From the NCBI GenBank assembly GCA_947475715.1, contig CANJNY010000004.1, forward strand, positions 1 to 64,000: DNA of 64,000 nt, in the 5' to 3' direction. Under the pieces are notes generated by a model. It was not told the DNA's origin, ran no database searches, and saw only the letters and a program-made list of their open reading frames with translations. The first letter of the stretch is position 1. Every line of letters begins with the position of its first letter. This DNA comes from Prolixibacteraceae bacterium (GTDB lineage Bacteria > Bacteroidota > Bacteroidia > Bacteroidales > Prolixibacteraceae). The translations under genes and the position numbers were made by a program. Shown piece after piece: positions 1 to 8,418 of the stretch.

Positions 1-189
1 CTTTCGGATGATGGGAAAGAGTTTAAAAAGATCAATCCGATTACCAATGATATCCCTTTAACCCAATCGGAGCTGACACTGAAAAATTTCGAGTTTAACC
101 TTTCCGGAAAGAAGGCAAGGTATATCAGGGTCTTTGCAAAAAACGGTCAACATGGATTTCTGTTTGCTGATGAGATAATCGTTTATTAA
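1..189 (+). CDS. C-terminal fragment of a probable secreted glycosidase (F5/8 type C-like end)
   Basis: The reading frame is open from the first base of the window and stops with TAA at 187-189, leaving 62 residues of the protein's C-terminus. The end reads as a small beta-sandwich of discoidin (F5/8 type C) type, with a pattern around ARYIRVFAKN followed by LFADEIIVY. That pattern is typical of the C-terminal module of Bacteroidota family 20 beta-N-acetylhexosaminidases and related glycosidases. The catalytic domain lies outside the window, so the enzyme class is inference. The gene converges with ispE across a large inverted repeat. Confidence 0.6.
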   Translation, partial: LSDDGKEFKKINPITNDIPLTQSELTLKNFEFNLSGKKARYIRVFAKNGQHGFLFADEIIVY

Positions 190-206
190 TTAAAATTGTA
201 ACTAGT

Positions 207-306
207 AAAATTCAAAATGCAACTGGTTTGAGCTCGATTTCGCGTATGTGAAGGAGAGGAAATCGCTCCATCAACGGCAAATCTCAAACGTTGCATTTTG
301 AATTTT
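207..306. repeat. Large imperfect inverted repeat between convergent genes
   Basis: Positions 207-232 pair with 284-306, apart from a two-base bulge. The outer arms carry a 17-bp perfect match (AAAATTCAAAATGCAAC and its complement). A second small inverted repeat (CGATTTC / GAAATCG, 235-241 and 259-265) sits in the loop. The element lies between the glycosidase fragment and ispE, which point towards each other, so a bidirectional terminator is the simplest role. Its size, near 100 bp, also fits a small non-autonomous repeat element. Confidence 0.6.
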
Positions 307-330
307 GACTTTTCTCATTTTGAATTATTC

Positions 331-1155
331 TCAAGTCGAAAGCCACTCTTTCCAAATAAAGCATTCTGCCGGAAAATCATCCTCCTTTATTGCGGGCTCA
401 TCTTTAAATAATCCGAAGACCGACGAACCAGTGCCTGACATAGCTGTATAAAAAGCTCCGCTTTCAAGTAATCTGGATTTGATTTGGGCAATCTTCGGAA
501 AGTGGAGAAATACAGATGCTTCAAAATCATTTAAAACAATATCCTGCCATTTTTCTAATGGCTGACCGATGGAATCAGATAAGGAGAAGTGAGGTATAGC
601 AGGTTTGATTCCTTCATACGCCTCCTTAGTTCCGACTGCAAACGGAGGTTTCACAAGAACCAAATAAACACCTCTTAAAGTTAAGTCGATGCTTTGAAGC
701 TTTTCCCCTATTCCTGCGGCAAAGGCAGGTCGGTTTTCGATAAAAAAAGAGCAGTCTGCACCTAACTGAAGGGCATACCCTCTTAATTGGACATTGGTCA
801 ATCCCAGTTCAAAGAAAGTATTTAGTCCCTTTAGTAAAAAAGCAGCATCCGATGAACCACCTCCCAATCCGGCACCGAAGGGAATAACCTTGTGTAAGTG
901 GATATCAAGTCCCGGAAGCGGAAAATCAGCAGCGAGTAATCGGTAAGCTTTTACAATAATATTTTCCTCTGAATCAATGTCAAGAGAAATACCCGAGCCT
1001 GAAAAATTAATTTTATTATCCTTATTTTCAATAAACTCCAAACCATCCTTAAGGCCGATCGGGTAAAAAACTGTTTCAAGTTCATGATAACCATCATCCC
1101 GCTTACGAAGAATATTCAGGCCGAGGTTAATTTTGGCATTGGGGAATAATACCAT
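331..1155 (-). CDS. ispE: 4-diphosphocytidyl-2-C-methyl-D-erythritol kinase IspE
   Basis: A GHMP-family kinase of 274 residues that phosphorylates CDP-methylerythritol in the non-mevalonate (MEP) isoprenoid pathway in the cytoplasm. The N-terminal PNAKINLGL motif is at residues 5-13 and the GHMP phosphate-binding loop GAGLGGGSSDAA at 94-105. A C-terminal glycine-rich motif (MSGTGSSVFG) is also present. Length is normal for the family. The ATG at 1155 immediately precedes the PNAKIN motif, so the start is well placed. It lies 62 bp downstream of gcvP on the same strand, with a hairpin between them, so cotranscription is possible but not required. Confidence 0.96.
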   Translation of the reverse strand: MVLFPNAKINLGLNILRKRDDGYHELETVFYPIGLKDGLEFIENKDNKINFSGSGISLDIDSEENIIVKAYRLLAADFPLPGLDIHLHKVIPFGAGLGGGSSDAAFLLKGLNTFFELGLTNVQLRGYALQLGADCSFFIENRPAFAAGIGEKLQSIDLTLRGVYLVLVKPPFAVGTKEAYEGIKPAIPHFSLSDSIGQPLEKWQDIVLNDFEASVFLHFPKIAQIKSRLLESGAFYTAMSGTGSSVFGLFKDEPAIKEDDFPAECFIWKEWLST

Positions 1156-1171
1156 AAGTAAATATTAATTT

Positions 1172-1204
1172 AGCCATGACAGGGTTTAAACCCCTGTCAT
1201 GGCT
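1172..1204 (-). terminator. 13-bp hairpin between gcvP and ispE
   Basis: Positions 1172-1184 are the exact complement of 1192-1204, with a 7-base loop. It lies 14 bp past the gcvP stop. The downstream stretch on the minus strand is AT-rich but has no uninterrupted T tract, so termination may be partial and ispE may be reached by read-through. Confidence 0.5.
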
Positions 1205-1217
1205 GTTTAAGAACCAA

Positions 1218-4082
1218 TTATTTGTAACTGTCCAGCGGCTCGCAGGTGCAGAACAGGTTACGATCACCCCAGGCGGCATCCACGCGGCCCACGGGTACCC
1301 AAAACTTATTCTCGCGAAGCCATGGAAGCGGGTAAGCAGCCTTCTCTCGCGAATAGGTATGTGACCATTCATTGGAAGTCAGCATTTCTGCGGTATGAGG
1401 GGCGTTCATCAATACATTATCCACTTTATCGGCAACTCCTGTTTCAACCTCTTTGATCTCTTCATAAATTGCATTCATCGTATCGACAAAACGATCGAGC
1501 TCCGCTTTTGATTCGCTCTCGGTAGGCTCCACCATCAGGGTTCCATGAACCGGAAATGAGAGTGTTGGAGCATGAAATCCATAATCCATCAGTCGTTTGG
1601 AGATATCAGTTTCGGAGATCCCTGAAGATGCCTTCAGATGGCGGCATTCAAGAATCATTTCGTGCCCTACACGCCCATGTTCTCCGGTATAGAGGATTCC
1701 GTAATTATCTTTCAGACGTGTGGCAATATAATTTGCATTCAGAATTGCTATTCTGGTAGACTCGGTAAGACCATCGGCACCAAGCATCTTGATATAGCCA
1801 TAGGTAACTGTCAGTACGGAAGCGCTTCCCCATGGTGCACCCGCAACGGCATGAATTCCCACATGACCGTTATTCATTACCGAATGGGTAGGTAAAAACT
1901 CAACAAGATGCTGAGCTACACAAACAGGACCGACTCCGGGTCCACCACCACCGTGGGGAATGGCAAAGGTTTTGTGAAGATTCAGATGGCAAACATCTGC
2001 CCCTATCCGACTTGGGTTGGTTAACCCAACCTGAGCATTCATATTGGCACCATCCATATAAACCTGTCCTCCAAAATGGTGGATTATGCTGCACATTTCA
2101 GTAATTGAAGATTCAAACACACCGTGTGTTGAAGGATAAGTGACCATAAAGCATGAAAGATCATTCTTATACTCTTCTGCCTTAATCTTAAGGGCTTCGA
2201 CATCGATATTACCCCTTTCATCACAAGGGACAACCACTACCTTCATCCCTGCCATTACAGCGCTGGCTGGGTTTGTCCCATGGGCAGATGATGGGATTAA
2301 CGCTACATTCCGGTGACCTTCCCCTCTGCTTTTATGGTATTCTCTGATCACAAGCAGTCCGGCATATTCACCGGCAGCACCTGAATTTGGCTGCAAGGAT
2401 ATATCGGCAAAACCGGTAATTTCAGCAAGGTCACGTCGCAACTCTTCCATAAGTTCCTGGTATCCCATTGCCTGATTTTTAGGGACGAAGGGGTGTATTC
2501 CATTAAATTCGATCCAGCTAAGTGGTAACATTTCCGTTGCGGCATTGAGCTTCATCGTACACGATCCCAGAGAAATCATTGAGTGAACCAGCGAGATATC
2601 TTTCTTTTCCAACCGTTTAATATAACGGGCCATCTCAGTCTCTGAACGGTATTTGCTGAAAACATTCTGTTTAAGAAATGACGATTTACGCACATATTGA
2701 GCAGCAATGGTCAAATTCTCCGGAATTGTGGCAATCACTGGAACAGGTTTGTTGGCAGCCTTTGCAAAAACTTCCAAAATCCAGTTAATATCTTCAATAT
2801 TCGTTGTTTCATCAATACTTAAACCAACCTGTCCGTTAGGAAAATAACGGAAATTCATCTCCAAATCGGTTGAAAGCCATTCAATATCTTCCCGCTTTAC
2901 ATGTCTGGGAAGGTCAATTCTAATGGTATCGAAGAAATTTGGATTAACCTGTTCATAGCCCAGTCTGTTAATCTGGTCCGATAAGAGGGTGGCAATGCTG
3001 TGGACCCTGTCTGCAATAGCCTTGATCCCTTCGGGGCCATGATAAGTGGCATACATTCCGGCCATCGTTGCCAGGAGTGCCTGTGCGGTACAGATATTTG
3101 AAGTTGCTTTCTCACGTTTGATATGTTGTTCGCGCGTCTGAAGCGCCATACGAAGGGCAGTCTTTCCGTTGACATCTTTCGAAACACCGATGATCCTGCC
3201 GGGCAGATCCCTTTTGTATTCATCCCGCGTTGCGAAGAATGCGGCAATCGGGCCACCGTAACCCATCGAAACGCCAAAACGTTGTGAAGAGCCGAAAACA
3301 ATGTCTGCACCCCACTCACCCGGAGGGGTAATCAATGCAAGAGCGAGTAAGTCTGTCGCCACTGAAACCTTGCACCCTTTTTCCTGAACAGATTTAGTAA
3401 ATTGAGCATAATCCTCAATTTCACCATTGGAATTTGGATACTGTAAAATAGCTCCAAACCAATTATCTTCGGCAATGGCATCTTTAAAACTTCCGACTAT
3501 AAGCTCAATACCCAATGGTTCTGCCCTGGTAATCAATACATCAAGCGTATGAGGCCAAATCAGCTCATCAACAAAGCAAACATTTGCGCCGGCTTTCTCC
3601 TGCGCCCTCGAACGAAGTGCATACATCATATGCATAGACTCTGCTGCAGCTGTTGCTTCATCCAAAAGAGAGGCATTGGCCAGCGGCATGGCAGTCATTT
3701 CGCAAACCATAGTCTGGAAATTAAGTAATGCCTCAAGCCTTCCCTGCGAAATCTCAGCCTGGTATGGAGTATAAGAGGTGTACCAAACAGGGTTTTCCAG
3801 GATATTGCGCAAAATCACTGATGGAGTGATCGTGTCATACCATCCCATTCCGATATAGGTATTGAAAACCTTATTCTTCTTCGCAAGTTTCATGATCTTG
3901 CGATAATACTCCCGTTCAGTTAATCCGTTGGGAAGATTTAATGGATTCGCCAACCGAATATTGGAAGGAATAGTCTGATCGATCAACTCATCAAGTGAAT
4001 CTACCCCGATCACCTTTAACATTTCCTGGATATCCTCTTCGCGCGGTCCTATATGTCGGCTTGCAAATTTATCTATTGCCAT
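1218..4082 (-). CDS. gcvP: Glycine dehydrogenase (decarboxylating), glycine cleavage system P protein
   Basis: A full-length single-chain P protein of 954 residues. It decarboxylates glycine with pyridoxal phosphate and passes the aminomethyl group to the lipoyl arm of the H protein. The PLP-binding motif [16 protein letters not shown] is visible with the Schiff-base lysine at about residue 704. The N-terminal FASRHIGP signature is also present. The protein is the fused (alpha plus beta) type rather than the split type found in many anaerobes. gcvT and gcvH are not in the window, so the system is dispersed. It follows the MBL hydrolase on the same strand across 129 bp that contain a strong hairpin. 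Confidence 0.98.
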   Translation of the reverse strand: MAIDKFASRHIGPREEDIQEMLKVIGVDSLDELIDQTIPSNIRLANPLNLPNGLTEREYYRKIMKLAKKNKVFNTYIGMGWYDTITPSVILRNILENPVWYTSYTPYQAEISQGRLEALLNFQTMVCEMTAMPLANASLLDEATAAAESMHMMYALRSRAQEKAGANVCFVDELIWPHTLDVLITRAEPLGIELIVGSFKDAIAEDNWFGAILQYPNSNGEIEDYAQFTKSVQEKGCKVSVATDLLALALITPPGEWGADIVFGSSQRFGVSMGYGGPIAAFFATRDEYKRDLPGRIIGVSKDVNGKTALRMALQTREQHIKREKATSNICTAQALLATMAGMYATYHGPEGIKAIADRVHSIATLLSDQINRLGYEQVNPNFFDTIRIDLPRHVKREDIEWLSTDLEMNFRYFPNGQVGLSIDETTNIEDINWILEVFAKAANKPVPVIATIPENLTIAAQYVRKSSFLKQNVFSKYRSETEMARYIKRLEKKDISLVHSMISLGSCTMKLNAATEMLPLSWIEFNGIHPFVPKNQAMGYQELMEELRRDLAEITGFADISLQPNSGAAGEYAGLLVIREYHKSRGEGHRNVALIPSSAHGTNPASAVMAGMKVVVVPCDERGNIDVEALKIKAEEYKNDLSCFMVTYPSTHGVFESSITEMCSIIHHFGGQVYMDGANMNAQVGLTNPSRIGADVCHLNLHKTFAIPHGGGGPGVGPVCVAQHLVEFLPTHSVMNNGHVGIHAVAGAPWGSASVLTVTYGYIKMLGADGLTESTRIAILNANYIATRLKDNYGILYTGEHGRVGHEMILECRHLKASSGISETDISKRLMDYGFHAPTLSFPVHGTLMVEPTESESKAELDRFVDTMNAIYEEIKEVETGVADKVDNVLMNAPHTAEMLTSNEWSHTYSREKAAYPLPWLRENKFWVPVGRVDAAWGDRNLFCTCEPLDSYK

Positions 4083-4121
4083 TGTTTTTATTTATTAAAA
4101 TTAGCGCTGTTATTAAAAATT

Positions 4122-4154
4122 AGCAGCTGGCAACTGGCGGCTGACAACTGGCTG
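4122..4154. repeat. Short CTGGC-type intergenic repeat cluster (locus A)
   Basis: The stretch contains three spaced near-copies of a word resembling AGCTGGCAACTGGC or CTGACAACTGGCTG. Similar clusters occur at 32118-32178 and about 32249-32283, with a weaker one near 49809-49840. All are in non-coding gaps. It sits between the gcvP start and the 24-bp palindrome. Confidence 0.5.
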
Positions 4155-4176
4155 ATTAAAATTTAAATATAAAGTA

Positions 4177-4226
4177 CCCTTTCTAAATTGATTACCTGAC
4201 ATGTCAGGTAATCAATTTAGAAAGGG
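4177..4226. terminator. Perfect 24-bp palindrome at the end of the MBL hydrolase gene
   Basis: Positions 4177-4200 are the exact complement of 4203-4226, leaving only two loop bases. The right arm covers the last five codons and the stop of the MBL hydrolase. On the minus strand the hairpin is followed by a T/A-rich stretch. On the plus strand it is followed by a run of eight T. It therefore looks like a bidirectional terminator that shields gcvP from the upstream gene. Confidence 0.65.
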
Positions 4227-4847
4227 GTTATTTTTTTTCTCTGCACCGATAGTGGTATCAGGGCCATGGCCGCAATAAACCTTAACTTCGGGATCAAGGA
4301 CTAACAGTTTTTCCTTTATTCCGGAAATCAATTGTTCATGATTACCTCGTGGAAGATCAGTACGGCCAACAGAACCATAAAAGAGAATATCGCCTCCGAT
4401 TAAAACCTTATCAGCTTCGGAATAAAATCCAACTCCTCCCGGTGCATGACCGGGAACAAAAATCACTTTTAAGGTTGAATTACCAAAGGTTATCAGATCA
4501 CCATCCTCGAAGTAACGACCGGGTAACGGAGGATTAACCATCGGCATTCCAAACATTAAAGCCTGATTAGCTGCCTGTTCAACCAGAAAATTATCCTCCT
4601 TGTGAATCTCACTCTTCAATCCCCAGGTCTTCTCAACAAATCCATTTCCCATCAGGTGATCGAAATGGCCATGAGTATTGAGCAACCGAACCGGTTTGAG
4701 GTGATTTGCTTCGATGAAGGTTTTTAGTTCCTGTTCTTCATAGGGGTAAAAGCACGCAGGATCAATAATCACACACTCCAGTGTTTCGTCCCATAATACA
4801 ATGGCATTTACTTCGACCGGATTAAATGTGAACTTTTTTATTTGCAT
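4212..4847 (-). CDS. MBL-fold metallo-hydrolase (glyoxalase II-like)
   Basis: 211 residues with the metallo-beta-lactamase fold. The metal motif H59-x-H61-x-D63-H64 (THGHFDHLMG) is intact, with later ligands in GHAPGG, the GGDILF aspartate and CGHGPDT. The short single-domain form matches the hydroxyacylglutathione-hydrolase-like family common in anaerobes. Bacteroidota generally lack glutathione, so the natural substrate is probably another thioester or a quite different hydrolysable compound. A consensus promoter lies about 95 bp upstream. The last codons fall inside a perfect palindrome. Confidence 0.9.
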   Translation of the reverse strand: MQIKKFTFNPVEVNAIVLWDETLECVIIDPACFYPYEEQELKTFIEANHLKPVRLLNTHGHFDHLMGNGFVEKTWGLKSEIHKEDNFLVEQAANQALMFGMPMVNPPLPGRYFEDGDLITFGNSTLKVIFVPGHAPGGVGFYSEADKVLIGGDILFYGSVGRTDLPRGNHEQLISGIKEKLLVLDPEVKVYCGHGPDTTIGAEKKNNPFLN

Positions 4848-4943
4848 AATTGATTTGACGGGTATTAAATATCTAAATATGTAGCACTTACCACTAAAAT
4901 TGATTCAGCCAGGAATCTGCGACCTTGATTTTATCCGGCGCAA

Positions 4944-4974
4944 CAAAGGTAAAAAATGGTTTAGTAAGATCAAA
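4944..4974 (-). promoter_or_regulatory. Bacteroidota-type promoter for the MBL hydrolase
   Basis: Read on the minus strand this is TTTG, 19 bp, TACCTTTG. It is an exact match to the Bacteroidota primary sigma consensus (TTTG near -33, TAnnTTTG near -7) with ideal spacing. Transcription would begin near 4938, giving a leader of about 90 bases. Confidence 0.75.
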
Positions 4975-5036
4975 TTAATCGATCTCCTATATCTTCAAAT
5001 TCCCAGAGTAATCTTTTTGAAGTTACTTTGGGGCAT

Positions 5037-5150
5037 TCATATTTCCACCTTTTGCTTTTCCATCACGGGACCCAGGTATTTTCCCACAAAAGGAGCAAGG
5101 CTTTGAGGTCCATATGCAGCCAGGAAATGGCTGACAGGAATTAAATTCAT
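5037..5150 (-). CDS. Possible 37-residue small ORF, unknown
   Basis: An ATG-started frame of 37 codons that begins MNLIPVSHFLAAYGPQ and ends PVMEKQKVEI. It is downstream of the DUF2442 pair on the same strand. I recognise no family, and the length is too short for codon statistics. It could be a real small protein, the remnant of a larger gene, or chance. Confidence 0.2.
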   Translation of the reverse strand: MNLIPVSHFLAAYGPQSLAPFVGKYLGPVMEKQKVEI

Positions 5151-5180
5151 TTTGTATCTTAAGAACCAGAGCTTTACTGC

Positions 5181-5393
5181 TTAATTTAAACTTAATTGCT
5201 CTTTGTATTTGTCATAAAACCAGATAATTAGATCATCTCCGCAATCTTCATCGCTTTCCTGAATTAGTTTTACAGCCTTATTGATTACTTCTCCAAAGGT
5301 AATCATGTCCTCTTCTGAAGTCTGAAACGCTGATATTTCACCCTTTAGATACTTCTCAATGACAGCTATTTGCTTTAAGTTTAACTCAATCAA
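5181..5393 (-). CDS. Small acidic helical protein, unnamed family, paired with DUF2442
   Basis: 70 residues, predicted mostly helical and acidic. The pattern IEKYLKGEISAF, then an acidic stretch, then GDDLIIWFYDKYKEQ resembles small unnamed Bacteroidota proteins. The only long frame starts at TTG (5391-5393), 18 bp after the DUF2442 stop, so the two genes are very likely cotranscribed. DUF2442 genes are often found beside toxin-like genes, but this partner does not look like the usual DUF4160 toxin. No function can be assigned. Confidence 0.55.
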   Translation of the reverse strand: MIELNLKQIAVIEKYLKGEISAFQTSEEDMITFGEVINKAVKLIQESDEDCGDDLIIWFYDKYKEQLSLN

Positions 5394-5411
5394 GGTTTGA
5401 TATTTTAAAGT

Positions 5412-5666
5412 TTATAAATCAGAATTCTCATTTATCCTGACACTATCTAAATATAGAGTTTCAGGATCCAGGTCTGCTTCGTTATCCCATTGTATCGTAT
5501 CAAAACTAATCCTGACAGAATTAAATTTTGCAATATTTCTAAGCTCTTTGAAAATGCCCTTATCTAAAAACGGATTCATATCAAACTGACGCTTTTCCCC
5601 ATTTTCAAAAGTCAGGATAAGGTTATAATCATTAATAGGAATTACACTTGTGATTGCGAGGTACAT
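5412..5666 (-). CDS. DUF2442 domain-containing protein
   Basis: 84 residues covering one DUF2442 domain: a beta strand around ILTFENGEKRQFDM, then NPFLDKGIFKELRN, then VRISFDTIQWDNEADLDPETLY. In other genomes such proteins commonly sit next to DUF4160 proteins in putative toxin-antitoxin pairs and are thought to bind DNA. Here the downstream partner is a different small acidic protein. The ATG at 5664-5666 gives the usual family length. Confidence 0.8.
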   Translation of the reverse strand: MYLAITSVIPINDYNLILTFENGEKRQFDMNPFLDKGIFKELRNIAKFNSVRISFDTIQWDNEADLDPETLYLDSVRINENSDL

Positions 5667-5732
5667 CTCTGTTTATTTTAAGGGTTCAATTGAATCACTT
5701 TGGCGCTTCTCTCTATTTTTTGGAACCCTCTG

Positions 5733-6701
5733 TCAATACCTCCACTTTTCAGTGGCCCATTTTATCTGTTCTGCCTTTGCAAGAAATGTCCAGGTTACAA
5801 CTCTGCTTAGCTTATTCCCCTGTCCCATCGGAATAGTCCGGACTTGGGTAGCCTCCACGATCTTTAAGAAAGCATAGATCTGTTTAAGATTTGATTCTTT
5901 GGAAATGAGCGATGAAAACCAAAAACAGGATTCTTTAAATTGTTTACTCTGGAAAACCATTTCCTTAACAAAACGTAGTTCACCCCCTTCGCACCATAAT
6001 TCACCTTGCTGCCCGCCAAAGTTCAGGTGTGGTTTGGTGATTTTTTTTGAGGATAAGTTATTTAATTTCCTGAGCGTTCCTGCTTGAGCCATTGCAGCAG
6101 AGGCGTGAAATGGTGGATTACAAATTGACAAATCAAAATATTCCCCCTTTTTAATCACCCCTTCAAAAATATTTCGGGGATTAATCTGCAATCTCAATTC
6201 AACCTTACCGGTTAATATTGGATTTGAATCAACGATTTTACGCGCCGATTCAATGGCCACCGGATCGATTTCGGCGCCAACAAACGACCAGCCGTATTCC
6301 TTAATTCCAATAATGGGGTAAACACAATTGGCACCAACACCAATATCGAGGCATCTGATTTGATCTCCTCCTGGGATATCTCCGTGATTACTGCTTCCAA
6401 GCAGATCCGCTAAATGATGAATATAATCGGCTCTTCCCGGGATTGGTGGGCATAAATAACCGGCAGGAATACTCCAGTTCGTGATATTGTAATAGTGGTT
6501 TAACAATGCTTTATTAAGCATCAGTACAGCATCGGGATTAAAAAAATCGATCGAATCATCACCGTAAGGATTTGGTCTGACAAACTGCGCTAATTCCGGA
6601 CAATTCTCAGTCAGCAATTTAAAATCGTAACGCTCACGGTGACGATTTTGCCGATGAAGGTTAACTTTTTCTTTGGGATGTTCCCGCTTTGTTTTAGGCA
6701 T
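5733..6701 (-). CDS. rlmF: 23S rRNA (adenine(1618)-N(6))-methyltransferase RlmF
   Basis: A SAM-dependent methyltransferase that modifies A1618 (E. coli numbering) of 23S rRNA. Visible signatures are the N-terminal KREHPKEKVNLHRQNRHRERYDF block, SAM motif LDIGVGANCVYPIIG and the catalytic NPPFH near residue 185 of the ATG-started protein. The frame extends five codons upstream to a TTG at 6716 that would overlap the pcm stop. The ATG at 6699-6701 is the likelier start, giving 322 residues. The gene is directly downstream of pcm and certainly shares its transcript. Confidence 0.93.
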   Translation of the reverse strand: MPKTKREHPKEKVNLHRQNRHRERYDFKLLTENCPELAQFVRPNPYGDDSIDFFNPDAVLMLNKALLNHYYNITNWSIPAGYLCPPIPGRADYIHHLADLLGSSNHGDIPGGDQIRCLDIGVGANCVYPIIGIKEYGWSFVGAEIDPVAIESARKIVDSNPILTGKVELRLQINPRNIFEGVIKKGEYFDLSICNPPFHASAAMAQAGTLRKLNNLSSKKITKPHLNFGGQQGELWCEGGELRFVKEMVFQSKQFKESCFWFSSLISKESNLKQIYAFLKIVEATQVRTIPMGQGNKLSRVVTWTFLAKAEQIKWATEKWRY

Positions 6702-6712
6702 GAGGCATATTA

Positions 6713-7366
6713 TCAATCCGATAACCCCTTGAGCAGTGGCACAAATACAAAACCTCCTTTATCTACTTCTGTAAATTCAGTTTCGCTGATACGGGTTATG
6801 ATTTTCATGATTTGTAAATTGTCATTTCCAACTGGTATAACCAATATACCCCCGATCTTTAATTGTTGCTTCAAAGGCTCGGGAACAAAAGAGGCCCCGG
6901 CAGTCACGATAATCTTGTCAAAGGGTCCATAGGTAGGAAGTCCCAGATAACCGTCACCGTAGAAAAAATGAGGACGGTAACCCAATCCGGGAAGGAGATT
7001 ACGGGCAAATTCATATAAGGATTTCTGCCTTTCGATGGTAAACACAGAAGCCCCCATTTTACAAAGCACCGCGGCCTGATATCCGGAACCTGTTCCAACT
7101 TCCAGTACCCTTTCAAATTTTTTTATTTGTAAAGCCTGCGATTGAAATGCAACAGTATATGGCTGTGAAATTGTCTGTCCTGCAGCTATGGGAAAGGCTT
7201 TATCGATATAGGCAAATTGAACAAAAGTGGTGTCCATAAACAAATGGCGTGGAATTGATCCTATTGCCTCCAGAACTTTCTCATCGGTAATCCCTTTTTT
7301 CCTGATCTCCTCCACCAGTTTACGCCGCATCCCCTGATGCATAAATGTATCCGCTATCCGAGCCAT
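6713..7366 (-). CDS. pcm: Protein-L-isoaspartate O-methyltransferase
   Basis: 217 residues. It methylates L-isoaspartyl residues to start repair of age-damaged proteins. The family motif GQTISQP is at residues 63-69, SAM-binding motif I VLEVGTGSGYQAA at 87-99, and the IIVTAGA post-motif later. Length is typical. It is the first gene of a two-gene unit with rlmF and has a perfect consensus promoter about 50 bp upstream. Confidence 0.96.
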   Translation of the reverse strand: MARIADTFMHQGMRRKLVEEIRKKGITDEKVLEAIGSIPRHLFMDTTFVQFAYIDKAFPIAAGQTISQPYTVAFQSQALQIKKFERVLEVGTGSGYQAAVLCKMGASVFTIERQKSLYEFARNLLPGLGYRPHFFYGDGYLGLPTYGPFDKIIVTAGASFVPEPLKQQLKIGGILVIPVGNDNLQIMKIITRISETEFTEVDKGGFVFVPLLKGLSD

Positions 7367-7418
7367 CGTTTATTAATTCTAAAAAAGGTTATACTCCAGT
7401 AATTGGTCTGACAATTTG

Positions 7419-7448
7419 CAAAATTATCATAAAATCGGGGTTTGTCAA
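7419..7448 (-). promoter_or_regulatory. Promoter for pcm-rlmF
   Basis: Minus strand reads TTG, 19 bp, TAATTTTG, an exact fit to the Bacteroidota consensus. The leader to the pcm ATG would be about 47 bases. Confidence 0.75.
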
Positions 7449-7504
7449 CATCAGGTGGTTGATAAAAACAATGAAGGAGGGTGTAACCCGATCAGGTATA
7501 AAAG

Positions 7505-7512
7505 TATATTTG
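7505..7512 (+). promoter_or_regulatory. Possible -7 element for the 7520 gene
   Basis: TATATTTG matches the TAnnTTTG element, but no TTG lies at the right distance upstream. If it is used, transcription would start only a few bases before the ATG at 7520, giving a nearly leaderless message. Confidence 0.3.
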
Positions 7513-7519
7513 TTTCAGA

Positions 7520-8416
7520 ATGTTAAGTACTGCAATTATAATACCGGACGAAAAAGAAAAATTTCCGTTTGATACCTTTCGAAATATCGAGGGGATTGAA
7601 TGGGATGGGATATTTTATGCCGGAAAAAGAGTGCACACCCCTTATGACCGGGCTCAAATCTTTTCATCGCCGGAGATCATCCCATTACTTTGTGATCTGT
7701 TAATTGTTGGTGACCCTCAATTCTGCACATTTGACTTTCTCTCCTTTGCAATCAGAAGTGGATGCCATCTGTTTCTTACAGATAAACTTAACCTGAATGC
7801 CCAGGAGCATAAACAGTTGGTGCATCTGGCTAATGAAGGAGGCACTTACATCCGGATTCAGAATGACTTCATGTTTCATCCTTTTTTGGAACAGATTAGA
7901 AATCAGTTCAATCTAACTGCTTTTATCGAGGCTTCTCAAACTGCACCGGGGAAATATGACCAAATAAATGAGTTGTTGTATAATAATCTTTTAGTAATTC
8001 TGCGGGCGGCTGGTTCAGTAGTTCACAAGGTGGATCTATTTTGTGGAACTCGCCCATACATGGAGCCCGATGTCATAAATATACATATTAACTTCAAAAA
8101 CGGATCTGTTGCCACCCTAACACTTAAATTCTGTGAGCAGGAACCGGCACATCTGCTCTCCATTCACTCAGGGGGAGAAACAACAACCGTTGACTTTGAA
8201 AAAAACAAGATTAACCGTTGGCCCTTAAATCAGCCGGCAGAATTAATTACGGGTAGATCTGAAAATCCGTTAAGGGAGCAAATTATCGATTTTATTCTGA
8301 CACTAAAAGGGAAACATAACCCGGGTTTAAGCCTGAACGATGAAATAACGGTTTTTCTTTTAATGGAAAAAATTCAAAAGAAAATCGAAAATCAATTTAA
8401 TAATATACCAGTCTGA
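7520..8416 (+). CDS. Degenerate Gfo/Idh/MocA-like protein
   Basis: 298 residues resembling a Gfo/Idh/MocA oxidoreductase from the second half of the Rossmann domain onwards. The CDLLIVGDPQ strand, the SGCHLFLTDKLNLNAQEHKQLVHLAN segment (position of the EKP motif, with lysine 89 kept) and the C-terminal FILTLKG helix region are visible. The N-terminus lacks the GxGxxG dinucleotide loop, and EKP has become TDK. It may no longer bind NAD(P) and could act as a binding or scaffolding protein. It is transcribed divergently from pcm and converges with the next gene with a 2-bp gap. Confidence 0.6.
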   Translation: MLSTAIIIPDEKEKFPFDTFRNIEGIEWDGIFYAGKRVHTPYDRAQIFSSPEIIPLLCDLLIVGDPQFCTFDFLSFAIRSGCHLFLTDKLNLNAQEHKQLVHLANEGGTYIRIQNDFMFHPFLEQIRNQFNLTAFIEASQTAPGKYDQINELLYNNLLVILRAAGSVVHKVDLFCGTRPYMEPDVINIHINFKNGSVATLTLKFCEQEPAHLLSIHSGGETTTVDFEKNKINRWPLNQPAELITGRSENPLREQIIDFILTLKGKHNPGLSLNDEITVFLLMEKIQKKIENQFNNIPV

Positions 8417-8418
8417 CT

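Larger units (their letters stand above)
4848..5180. other. Gap of about 330 bp: promoter and one doubtful micro-ORF
   Basis: The gap holds the MBL hydrolase promoter (4944-4974) and, at most, one 37-codon minus-strand ORF (5037-5150). The plus-strand frame here has no recognisable protein character. Confidence 0.5.

Noticed and set aside
4900-5106. 68-codon plus-strand frame in the gap upstream of the MBL hydrolase
   Set aside because: Overlaps the minus-strand promoter, has no promoter or family match and looks like random hydrophobic sequence.
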